Below are positions 50,311 through 58,952 of a DNA stretch of 59,467 nt, piece after piece. The DNA lies in assembly GCA_964585305.1 (NCBI GenBank), contig CAZPDM010000019.1:1-59467 (forward strand), given 5' to 3'. The number at the start of each line of letters is the position of its first letter. The stretch's first letter is position 1. The notes under the pieces were generated by a model. That model was not told the origin of the DNA. It made no database searches and saw nothing but the letters and a program-made list of their open reading frames with translations. This stretch comes from CAZPDM01 sp964585305. Its GTDB lineage: Bacteria; Planctomycetota; Uabimicrobiia; Uabimicrobiales; JABWCH01. Made by a program: the position numbers and the translations under genes.

Positions 50311-53300
50311 ATGGAAGCAGGAAATCAAATTGGTAAATGCCAAATTTTAGAAAAGTTAGGAACTGGAACACATGGAACAGTATATAAAGCAAAACATTCC
50401 TTATTACATAAAATTGTGGCAATTAAATTACTAAATATTATTACAAATGATGAGCAAAAAATTTGGAATGATATTATAAATAATGTTCGAGAAGCTGCAC
50501 AATTAGAACATCCTAATATTGTTTCTATTTATGATATTGGAGAAGAAAATAACCAATATTATATTACCACTCAATTTATTGATGGAAATAATTTGTTAGA
50601 ATCTATTCAAAAAAAGGGTTGCTTAAACTTTGAATGGGTTTTGACGATTGCTCAAGAAACTGCTCGTGCCTTACAACTTGCACATTCTAAAGGAATTCTA
50701 CACCGTAACATTAAGCCCAGTAATATTCTTATTTCTTCTAATCAAGAAATTAAACTTTGCGATTTTGGCACAATCAATTATCAATCCTCAGGTGCATCGC
50801 TTTATATTTCTCCAGAAGAAGCTAAGAAAGAAAAACTTGATCCTCGAAGTGATCTTTATTCTTTAGGATGTGTTTTGTATCACGCGCTTATAGGAGAACC
50901 TCCCTATTGGGATTCGGATTCTATTATAGTTATGCAGCAACACATTAGCGGACAAATTCCTTTAGTTTGCGAAAAAAATCCTGATATTCCAGAAGAAATT
51001 GGTAGATTAGTTACCCGCCTTTTAGCAAAAGATCCTAATGAAAGATTTGAATCGGCTTTAGAATTTCTTAATAGATTAGAAGAAAGTAAAGGAGAGCATA
51101 TCAAAAGACGCTCTCGTACTAATGTGCATACTGAAAGCGAAACAGGTGTCATATCTTACAAAATTGGTCAAATTACTAACACAAATCGACGGATCCGTAA
51201 AGAAACTAGTACAGAAAATAGCCGGAAGGTATTACCTAAAATGCCAGGAATGGCAAAAGATTTACGAAATAATGATGAACCACCAGCATTGTTAGAAGAA
51301 GATATTCTTCCTCTTCCTGCACAAGATATGAATGCAGGAATCAGCTCTACTAGTAGAAATATATCAAAAAAATTTTCTATATCAAAAGATTCCTCACGAT
51401 TAGGACTCGATAGCTCAACAAAAGTTTTATCTCATACACTCACTAAAACAACAAACATTTCTAATATCACTATTTCCAGAGAAACGACAAAAGATTCATC
51501 TTTTCCTGATATAGTAGAAACAAGTAAGATTACTAACGCAATATCTTCGGATTCCAAAACAGAAAAAATAGAAAATTCCTCTGAAAACGATTCAGAAAAA
51601 ACTAAATTTTCTCCAGATATTGAAGAAAAAAACAAAAGCTCAGAAACACCTAAAACATCAGAACCATTCAAATCTCCAGCCCCTAAATCCGGAATATTTC
51701 CTCCTTTTAAATCCGAATTACCCAAAACAAATATATCGGGAGTTTCTACACCTATACCTTCGATTTCTAAAACTACAAGTATTCAAACCCCACATCATTT
51801 GCCAAATAAATTATCCCCAAATTCATCTACTACACCACTACCATCAACAAAAATAAGTTCGCCTCCAAAAGAATCTAAACTTAAAACAAACGAAACCTCT
51901 TCTAAACCAACAACAAGCGGATTTCAAAAACTTCCTACTACTCTTTCTCCTAACCCTCCTCCTTCTCCTGGTGTTTCTATTTTCAGATCTCCTAAAATCG
52001 TTTCTGCTAATGAACTCCAAAATATTCTCTCTACTCCTTCTAAACCACCAAATATAGAAGAATCAATAGAAGACTCAAAAACTTCTTCTAATACAACAGA
52101 TAACAAATTATTCCCATCAAAAATCTTAGAAGAAAACGAATCGGAGTTAAATCTCCCCTCTACTAACCAAGATCCCAACAGCAAACGATTATTTAGCCGT
52201 CCTTTGGTAGAATCTGCTGAAGTAAATGCTCCTAAAATAGATATGCCTATTACACCATTGATGAGTATTGGAAAAACATCCTCAGAATCTTCTGCTGCAA
52301 ATTTCGGAAAAACTCAACTTTCTAAAGGTTCTTCCCAAAAGCCAGAAATAATTCCATCTCAAAAGCCAGAAAGTCCATCATTTCAAAAACCAAGTCCCCC
52401 TCCTATTATTGAGGAAAGTCCCAAACTCATTATTACTAATAAATTATTGGCTGCAGATAGCGACCTTTCAAATATTTCTAAGACATCAGAAGGATCTTCT
52501 CTTCCTTTAAGTACTCGCCTTGCAAATGCCAAAATAGGAATGGCCGCAAAAGAGCCATTACCTCCACGTAGCTCAATACCTAAAAAAATAGAAAAAAAGG
52601 ACAATAAAATTACAACAGAAAGTCATAGTGCATTATGGGTTGTTCTTACAATCTTTATCATCTTAGTCGCAATTTTAACAGCACTAGTAATTTTTCCTAA
52701 AAAAAGTACTATAGATATAACTCAACATCTTCAGCCATTTTTTGAAAAAAATGACTTTGAAGGGGCGAAAAAATATATTGAAGAATTTAAGGAACCTATC
52801 TCTATTTTTGATCGACGTGAATGGCTAGAACAAGTTAAAAACTCTGAACAAAATTATCATAAAAAAGTATTACAAGATAATGGATGGTTTAATGAACCTA
52901 TGCCTTCTGGTATGAAACGACATGCTAAAACTGGAGATTATCTTTGGCAAAAGGATAATAGTTTAATGGTTTTTGTTCCTGAAGGTGAATTTATGAGAGG
53001 CTCAGACAAGAGAAAAAATGACGAACGCCCCATGAAAAAAGTGAATGTCGAAAGTTTTTATATTGATAAGTATGAGTTAAGCAGTTTGCAATATGAAGTA
53101 TTTGAAAAACAAACGGGGAAATTTGAATGGCAAGGAGATAGTATGACAATGTCTCCAATAGTTCGAATTTCCTGGGAAGAAGCACGAATGTATGCGTCTT
53201 GGGCAGAAAAACGGCTTCCTACTGAAATGGAATGGGAAAAAGCAGCTCGCGGAGGGCTTCTAATTCCAGATTGGGAAACTACAACATTACCAATTCCTAT

Positions 53301-53667
53301 GAAAAAAAATCCAATACCTACTCGAACATATCCTTGGGGAGAAGATGCACCCGATACATTAGGAAAGATGTTATGTAACTATAAACAAGCCGGAAAACCT
53401 GGAACATTAAGTTACTCTGGAAAATTTAAAACAGATCAATCGCCTTATCATTGCTATGATATGGCTGGAAATGTATTGGAATGGTGTCAAGATATTTATC
53501 AAGAACGCTATAATACTCAACAGCCTAAATCGATTACTTCTTCTATGGAACGCTCTGTTCGTGGCGGAAGTTTTGAAACATCTTTTGATAATTTACGATG
53601 TACACGTCGTTGGCATTTCGTACCTAAACTCCAATACCCAGATTTAGGAGTTCGGTTAGCAAAATAA
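50311..53667 (+). CDS. Kinase-like membrane protein (HRN variant) fused to FGE/sulfatase-modifying-factor-like domain
   Basis: The product is 1118 aa. Kinase domain 7-270: GTGTHGTV (17-24), Lys39 in VAIKLL, DFG at 151-153, YISPEEAK and SDLYSLGCVLYHAL. The catalytic loop reads HRNIKPSN, so the base Asp is Asn133. Residues about 280-770 are Ser/Pro/Thr/Lys-rich and disordered. A membrane helix (ALWVVLTIFIILVAILTALVIF, about 774-795 region) leads to an extracytoplasmic FGE-like domain: FVPEGEFMRGSDKR, YIDKYELS, ISWEEARMYASWAEKRLPTEMEWEKAARGG, YPWGE, YDMAGNVLEWCQD and SVRGGSF. The protein may be a pseudokinase sensor. The gene is coupled to the TPR gene, with a terminator after it. Confidence 0.9.
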   Translation: MEAGNQIGKCQILEKLGTGTHGTVYKAKHSLLHKIVAIKLLNIITNDEQKIWNDIINNVREAAQLEHPNIVSIYDIGEENNQYYITTQFIDGNNLLESIQKKGCLNFEWVLTIAQETARALQLAHSKGILHRNIKPSNILISSNQEIKLCDFGTINYQSSGASLYISPEEAKKEKLDPRSDLYSLGCVLYHALIGEPPYWDSDSIIVMQQHISGQIPLVCEKNPDIPEEIGRLVTRLLAKDPNERFESALEFLNRLEESKGEHIKRRSRTNVHTESETGVISYKIGQITNTNRRIRKETSTENSRKVLPKMPGMAKDLRNNDEPPALLEEDILPLPAQDMNAGISSTSRNISKKFSISKDSSRLGLDSSTKVLSHTLTKTTNISNITISRETTKDSSFPDIVETSKITNAISSDSKTEKIENSSENDSEKTKFSPDIEEKNKSSETPKTSEPFKSPAPKSGIFPPFKSELPKTNISGVSTPIPSISKTTSIQTPHHLPNKLSPNSSTTPLPSTKISSPPKESKLKTNETSSKPTTSGFQKLPTTLSPNPPPSPGVSIFRSPKIVSANELQNILSTPSKPPNIEESIEDSKTSSNTTDNKLFPSKILEENESELNLPSTNQDPNSKRLFSRPLVESAEVNAPKIDMPITPLMSIGKTSSESSAANFGKTQLSKGSSQKPEIIPSQKPESPSFQKPSPPPIIEESPKLIITNKLLAADSDLSNISKTSEGSSLPLSTRLANAKIGMAAKEPLPPRSSIPKKIEKKDNKITTESHSALWVVLTIFIILVAILTALVIFPKKSTIDITQHLQPFFEKNDFEGAKKYIEEFKEPISIFDRREWLEQVKNSEQNYHKKVLQDNGWFNEPMPSGMKRHAKTGDYLWQKDNSLMVFVPEGEFMRGSDKRKNDERPMKKVNVESFYIDKYELSSLQYEVFEKQTGKFEWQGDSMTMSPIVRISWEEARMYASWAEKRLPTEMEWEKAARGGLLIPDWETTTLPIPMKKNPIPTRTYPWGEDAPDTLGKMLCNYKQAGKPGTLSYSGKFKTDQSPYHCYDMAGNVLEWCQDIYQERYNTQQPKSITSSMERSVRGGSFETSFDNLRCTRRWHFVPKLQYPDLGVRLAK

Positions 53668-53693
53668 AACGTACTATTTAAATTTTTTTGATA

Positions 53694-53736
53694 AAAAGAG
53701 AGACTGTTAAATTTAACAATCTCTCTTTTGTTTTTT
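53694..53736 (+). terminator. Intrinsic terminator after kinase-FGE gene
   Basis: Arms AAAAGAGAGACTGTTAAA and TTTAACAATCTCTCTTTT (one mismatch), followed by GTTTTTTT. Confidence 0.85.
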
Positions 53737-53920
53737 TGAATAACTTTATTTTTTTTCTCATAAAATTAGTAGAGGCGAAAAGCCACTAATCATTTATTAT
53801 TGATTTTATCAGATAAAAGTATCTGGAAATAAAATATTTAGAGTTTTTTTATTGGAAGTTTATAAAATTGTTAAAAGTATGAACTATTTTTTAAAATTTA
53901 TAAGTTTAAATTTCAAGCTG
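53737..53920. other. AT-rich intergenic region
   Basis: I see no coding frame and no strong structure here; it precedes the promoter and R2 fragment of the next gene. Confidence 0.5.
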
Positions 53921-53949
53921 TTGCACTTAGCAAAAAAATTTAGTATAAT
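53921..53949 (+). promoter_or_regulatory. Predicted promoter directly upstream of R2 copy C
   Basis: TTGCAC (53921-53926), 17-base spacer, TATAAT (53944-53949). The predicted transcript start (about 53956) coincides with the start of the R2 fragment. Confidence 0.7.
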
Positions 53950-53959
53950 AATACTTTTA

Positions 53960-54038
53960 TACCATGCACTGACGTACATGGACTAGTACACTAGGATAAG
54001 GAAAATATGTCCAGCAATTTAGTTGACAAAACACTTAG
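53960..54038 (+). repeat. R2 copy C (partial, in leader of the STAND-like gene)
   Basis: Matches copy B from the CCATGCAC hairpin onward with two differences in about 79 bases, then diverges at 54039. It lacks the AGGAATTGAACCC arm and both terminal repeats. One hairpin base is changed (GTACATGG). An 11-codon frame with AAGGA starts at 54007. Confidence 0.85.
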
Positions 54039-54110
54039 TTAATAAAGCTCCTTATCTGTAGCAAATTAGGTATTAAGTAAATTTTTAGCTTTTTTAGAGG
54101 AATTTAAGAA

Positions 54111-57100
54111 ATGGAGAACAAACTTGTTCTTGTCAATCGTTTTTCTCCTGGAAATCCAAAACCCATATATTTTGCTGGCCGAAAATCTGAGCTTACGGAA
54201 TATTTTTTATTGCTGCAAAGTTTTCTTCAAGACTTTAGTGCAGGTGGATATTCACGAAAAGTACACATTTTAAAAGGGCGAAATGGTATTGGCAAAACAA
54301 CTTTTCTACTACGCTTTCGCAAACAAATTCAAGATGATGTTTCTAGCTGTATTCCCATATATATATCAGCAACTGATTTTTCTGAAAATATCAATAATTT
54401 TTATCGATTATTTTTTCAAGAAGCAGAAAATAGTATAAATACTTCTCCATCTCATAGAGAGTTGTTTTTGTCTTTTTTAAGAAAAAAAAATTGGCAACAC
54501 ATTGCATTAAAAATATCGCCTTCGCTTTTACCATTAGCTTATAAATTATTAGGATTAGATGCAAAAAGTCAAAACTTAAGAATAGTTTTTGATGTACTCA
54601 AAGAAGCTTATAGAGGCCAGGAATCCTGCAAAGAAATGATTATTTTATGGAATTGGATACTCCAAGAGATGGGATTAAATACAGTATTATTACTTGATCA
54701 TCTAGAAGCTATGAGATCCACACCAGATTTATTAGAAACATTTTTTTATAATTTGCAAGAAATGGGGAAAAATGCACGAAGGTTTTTTCTGCTTATTAGC
54801 ATGAATAGAAAAGACTTTGATAATGTAAATCAACATTACAGTGGCCCTCAGCTTCCATTAGTATTTAATAATGTCTCCTCATTATCCATACGAGAGGAAA
54901 AAAAAGTTAATGTTACTATGGAGTCTTTGCTCCATCGTTTATCTTTTGGAGAAAAACTAGCAGTTGTGCAAGTTTCCCATGAACTCATAGCTACCCAAAT
55001 TATTCAACAGATCAATAAAAATTGTTCGGAATGTGGATTTTCAGTTTATGCTGTGCCTACAACAGAAGTAGGAATTGTCCAATGTGTCCAACTTTGGTGC
55101 CAAGAATTGCTTGCGCAAATTAAAAATCGTAATGATTTAAAATTGAGTGATAATATATTATCAGAATGCCAAAATCTAGTTCAGCAGATTTTTTTAGAAA
55201 ATAATTTTTCTAATATTTTTCCCATTTTCTGCAAATTTTTTACGATGTTGGATTCAACATTAACATCCCCACTTGTTTTATTTATTTCAAACTTCGATAG
55301 ATTATTAGGCTCTCCTTTTTTTGGGACAGTTGATAAAGTAAAATTAGTAGATCATTTTTCAACTCGTACTAATGTAGTTGGATGTTCTTCTGCCTTTTTA
55401 CAATTTTTTCAAATGTTGGAGCAATTTTTAAGAAAACTTTCTAAAATATCATATCTCTTACTCATAAGATTGCCAGATTCAGAATGGGCTTTGGATAGCG
55501 CGAATAAATCTGCTTTATTTTTAATGAACAGCACAAATAAAACTTTGCATTCTTTTCCTAAAATAGAATCGTTCCAATTGATGCAAGAGATTTTTGCGCG
55601 TTCAGGAGTTACTTTAACTCCGGATATTGCAGAAGACATTTATCAAAAGATTGGTGGATGTGCTATTGATATACATTTTTTAGGTTCCTATTTACTGAAT
55701 GAAATCCCCCATTATATTCCGGAAGAAGAACATAATATTTTGCAAATGGCACTTATGCAAAAGCAAGACGCAATGTTGCCTAAAATGTCCCAAAGATTGC
55801 ATATTGGACAAGATGGAAGAATGAGAATTTTAGTAGATGCTGAAATTTATCAGCATATTCGATTAAGCTCATTGGAAGAACTTTATGAAAGACTTTTAAT
55901 TAAAGTAAAAAGTTCAACGGCACAACATGTCCTAGAAATACTTGTTGAAAATCAATCGACTTTTACTATCTCACAAATGTTACTCTTGTTGGAAAAACGT
56001 GGACATTTTATCAATTTAGAAAATCTTACTTTAGAGTTGCAGCAACTTAGCTTATCACAATGGATCAATCTTGCAGAAGAAAAAGTAGAAATTTTACATC
56101 CTTATCTTTACCAATATATATTAAAGATTTTACAAAAGGGAAGTTTGACAGAAGATATGCTACCGGTTAATCCAGAGACCTCAATAACTCCTAACCCTAA
56201 CAGATCTGTACAAACAGTCATGCGTTCAAATTTTCCCAAATCTTCAAAATCTTTTTCTACAAGAAAACACATCCCACTTTCTCCACTAAGTCCACCTATT
56301 TCTTCTATGTTGCCAAGTGGAAATCAGCAAGATTCTACAGCGTTTTTAGAAAAAGAAACTGCTGCACTAAAGGAAAATTATTTTCCTTCTCCTAAGCAAC
56401 TCGAATATATTTCTACATATCTTGCCTGTAAAGAAGGCTCTCCTAATTTTAAATCAACATTAGAATATTTAACAGCTTTAGCACATTATCTTCATAATAG
56501 TTTAAATCTTACTACAGAGGTAAGCCAAATTATTGCTGCCTTACAAAGCCAAATTATTTTAAGCACAATCAACCAACCTCACCCTGATTTATCTCTTGTT
56601 GTTTTAGAAATTTTTTCAGAAAATAGCCTGTTATTCAAATCTCAAAAAGACCCACTAACTATAGCAAAAATATATGCTTTAAAATATCAATTAAACCATA
56701 ATATAAATGACTGGAATCTTACCATAGATAATTTATATGAACATTTCAGCCATTTACCTGTCCCCAACAATGTTTTTGATTTTATTGTTTTATTGGAAAA
56801 TACAGAAATTAAAAATGAGGGGATTTCCATAGAAAATCTGAAAAAAAATAAATCTATTCTGTCATGGACCAGAAAATTATTTCAATTGCATTTTTTACAA
56901 AATAAAATTTCCACACAACATTTACAAACATTCCTACCACTTCAAATGCCAGAATACTTCCATTCCTACTTAATTAAATACTTTGAAAAAATTGTGCAAA
57001 ATGAAAATCCTCCAACAGACTGTTTTCCACTGTTTTATTGGAATGCTTTTCTTGTTTCTCAATATCCTACATTTTTGAATCTCATTAAAGAATGGGTGTT

Positions 57101-58799
57101 TGATAAACGCCCCATAGTGCAAAAATTAGGATTGGACATGCTCTTTTACTGTTTGCCATTTATTGGCAACGAAGAGCAAGAGCAAGTTCGTAGATTTTTA
57201 GAAGATAACATTGTTCAAAATTCTGGCGCGAAAGTACGCTTAGAATTATTATCGAATTATTCCCAATGCTATATTTCTTATGAACCTGAAGATTTAGCTT
57301 CCTTTTTCTATGGACTCATAAAAAATGAAGAAAATCCCAAAATTAAAATAAACTCATGTATAGCTTTATCTAAACTTCATAAGTTTTGTTCTTCTGAATT
57401 CCAACAAGAAATCTCTGAATTTATCACTGAAAATTTCCAAAAAACGATTTTGCTTGGAACAGCCGATATTGAAGAATATTTAAAAGAAATAAACCATCTC
57501 TTTACTGCAAACAATCTTACTCAGCTTTTTCCTTCTTTGTTTAAAAACATTGAAAAAGGCGAAGATAAACTTGCTATTCGTTCTGCTCAAACATTGGCAT
57601 ATCTTCATTATCTCATGTCTCAGGAAGAGCAACAAAAATATCGAACAATTCTTATATCTTGGTTAGCCCAAACAGGAATCAAAAGAGAATTTTCTTTACA
57701 CCACATTTATATATGCTATCCTGATGGTATTGAATATGCTGAAGCGAGTACAAATTTTATTATTCCAGAAATGTTTCTTGAAAATAGAGTACTAGCAATT
57801 TCCTGGCTAAGCCGTTGTTCTTCAGAAGTTCAGCAACAGATTTGGCAAATTTGGATAGGAAAATTAGAAGAAACTTATTTGCAAAATCCTGAAAAGAAAA
57901 AGCAAACCTTAAGTATAATATTGAACAGCCTTTTTGCTATTTCTTATCACTTCATAGAGCAAACACCCACACTAAATAAATATATTGCAGATATGCTACA
58001 AAATGAAGACTGGGAATTATTTTTCTCTTCCTGTAAACATATTGAATGGTTACTCCCTTACCTTGCTAAAGAAGATAAAGAGGTTCTGCAAAAACTATCA
58101 TGGGAATCGATGATTTCTTCTCCTCCACACCATATCTGGCCTCTTTTATTAAAAATTCTTCATGGATATTCAGGGGCTTCAAATGAAGGAAATTCGAATT
58201 TTTTCCAATTTTTAGTCAACACTATAAAAACAAACTCTAATGATCTTTTAGAACCTATTTTAATATACTTAGCTAGTGTGCAATCTTTATGGCCTGCAGG
58301 TTTTGGACAACGATTGAAACAAGAATTATTTGTATATCTTCAATTTCCAAATTCTGCTGTATCTGTTATTGAGTTTCTTTTAAAATGTTTCAAAGAAGTT
58401 CCTACAATTAACGAACTAACTCAGCGTTATCAATACTATGGAAAAACCTGCCATGCAGCATTTGCACTTTTTGAAGTTTTTGCGGGAATGCTTATTAAAA
58501 CACCAAAATTATCTGTAAATTATCAAAAAATTTGTCGAAAAAATCCTATCGCAATAGCATTACAAGTTGCACAATTTCATCAAAACAGTAATAACACTAC
58601 TCGCGCACAAGAACTTTTCCATTGGATTGTCAAAAATGATCGTAGGACTCTAAGACTCTCTGCATTACAAAAAATTTGGGAATGGAATGTTTCCCAACAA
58701 AAAATATCTGACGCACAACATTCCTTAGATCAATATTATGAAACATATTTTAGTGTTAATCTGGAGATTGAAAACAAAAACAAATCAAATGCAAAATAG
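54111..58799 (+). CDS. Large STAND-like P-loop ATPase with degenerate second module and helical-repeat C-terminus
   Basis: The product is 1562 aa with no signal or clear membrane helix. The N-terminus has FAGRKSELTEYF, a typical lead-in to ORC/AAA_16-type ATPases, then Walker A GRNGIGKT (56-63) and Walker B VLLLDHLE (Asp196). A second module around 380-530 repeats the Walker B-like PLVLFISNFDRLL (Asp396) and the 'GGCAIDIHFLGSYLL' lid-like segment, but I find no second Walker A. A Ser/Pro linker lies at about 690-750. The remaining 800 residues are alpha-helical, HEAT/ARM-like (for example RPIVQKLGLDMLFYCL, NPKIKINSCIALSKL). AGGA precedes the ATG. Function is unknown; signalling or defence roles fit the architecture only. 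Confidence 0.75.
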   Translation: MENKLVLVNRFSPGNPKPIYFAGRKSELTEYFLLLQSFLQDFSAGGYSRKVHILKGRNGIGKTTFLLRFRKQIQDDVSSCIPIYISATDFSENINNFYRLFFQEAENSINTSPSHRELFLSFLRKKNWQHIALKISPSLLPLAYKLLGLDAKSQNLRIVFDVLKEAYRGQESCKEMIILWNWILQEMGLNTVLLLDHLEAMRSTPDLLETFFYNLQEMGKNARRFFLLISMNRKDFDNVNQHYSGPQLPLVFNNVSSLSIREEKKVNVTMESLLHRLSFGEKLAVVQVSHELIATQIIQQINKNCSECGFSVYAVPTTEVGIVQCVQLWCQELLAQIKNRNDLKLSDNILSECQNLVQQIFLENNFSNIFPIFCKFFTMLDSTLTSPLVLFISNFDRLLGSPFFGTVDKVKLVDHFSTRTNVVGCSSAFLQFFQMLEQFLRKLSKISYLLLIRLPDSEWALDSANKSALFLMNSTNKTLHSFPKIESFQLMQEIFARSGVTLTPDIAEDIYQKIGGCAIDIHFLGSYLLNEIPHYIPEEEHNILQMALMQKQDAMLPKMSQRLHIGQDGRMRILVDAEIYQHIRLSSLEELYERLLIKVKSSTAQHVLEILVENQSTFTISQMLLLLEKRGHFINLENLTLELQQLSLSQWINLAEEKVEILHPYLYQYILKILQKGSLTEDMLPVNPETSITPNPNRSVQTVMRSNFPKSSKSFSTRKHIPLSPLSPPISSMLPSGNQQDSTAFLEKETAALKENYFPSPKQLEYISTYLACKEGSPNFKSTLEYLTALAHYLHNSLNLTTEVSQIIAALQSQIILSTINQPHPDLSLVVLEIFSENSLLFKSQKDPLTIAKIYALKYQLNHNINDWNLTIDNLYEHFSHLPVPNNVFDFIVLLENTEIKNEGISIENLKKNKSILSWTRKLFQLHFLQNKISTQHLQTFLPLQMPEYFHSYLIKYFEKIVQNENPPTDCFPLFYWNAFLVSQYPTFLNLIKEWVFDKRPIVQKLGLDMLFYCLPFIGNEEQEQVRRFLEDNIVQNSGAKVRLELLSNYSQCYISYEPEDLASFFYGLIKNEENPKIKINSCIALSKLHKFCSSEFQQEISEFITENFQKTILLGTADIEEYLKEINHLFTANNLTQLFPSLFKNIEKGEDKLAIRSAQTLAYLHYLMSQEEQQKYRTILISWLAQTGIKREFSLHHIYICYPDGIEYAEASTNFIIPEMFLENRVLAISWLSRCSSEVQQQIWQIWIGKLEETYLQNPEKKKQTLSIILNSLFAISYHFIEQTPTLNKYIADMLQNEDWELFFSSCKHIEWLLPYLAKEDKEVLQKLSWESMISSPPHHIWPLLLKILHGYSGASNEGNSNFFQFLVNTIKTNSNDLLEPILIYLASVQSLWPAGFGQRLKQELFVYLQFPNSAVSVIEFLLKCFKEVPTINELTQRYQYYGKTCHAAFALFEVFAGMLIKTPKLSVNYQKICRKNPIAIALQVAQFHQNSNNTTRAQELFHWIVKNDRRTLRLSALQKIWEWNVSQQKISDAQHSLDQYYETYFSVNLEIENKNKSNAK

Positions 58800-58800
58800 T

Positions 58801-58825
58801 AAAAGAACGCTCTAAGCGTTCTTTT
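58801..58825 (+). terminator. Intrinsic terminator after STAND-like gene
   Basis: AAAAGAACGCT and AGCGTTCTTTT are perfect 11-base arms around CTA. Confidence 0.85.
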
Positions 58826-58903
58826 GCTATTTTATTTTTTATAAAATTTTTCTAATTAAAAAAAGTGCAAAAAATAGCTTTTTCTTCATTTATGGAGGAA
58901 AGT

Positions 58904-58939
58904 ATGTTTTTTTTGAAGAAAGGAAATAGGTATTTTTAA
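58904..58939 (+). pseudogene. Possible truncated gene start (11 codons) at a composition boundary
   Basis: ATG 58904 has a very good Shine-Dalgarno (GGAGGAAAGT) but the frame ends after 11 codons (MFFLKKGNRYF), just where the higher-GC phospholipase-D-like region begins. It looks like the beginning of a gene cut by an insertion or a misjoin. It could also be a chance motif. Confidence 0.3.
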
Positions 58940-58952
58940 AGAAAAAAATTCG

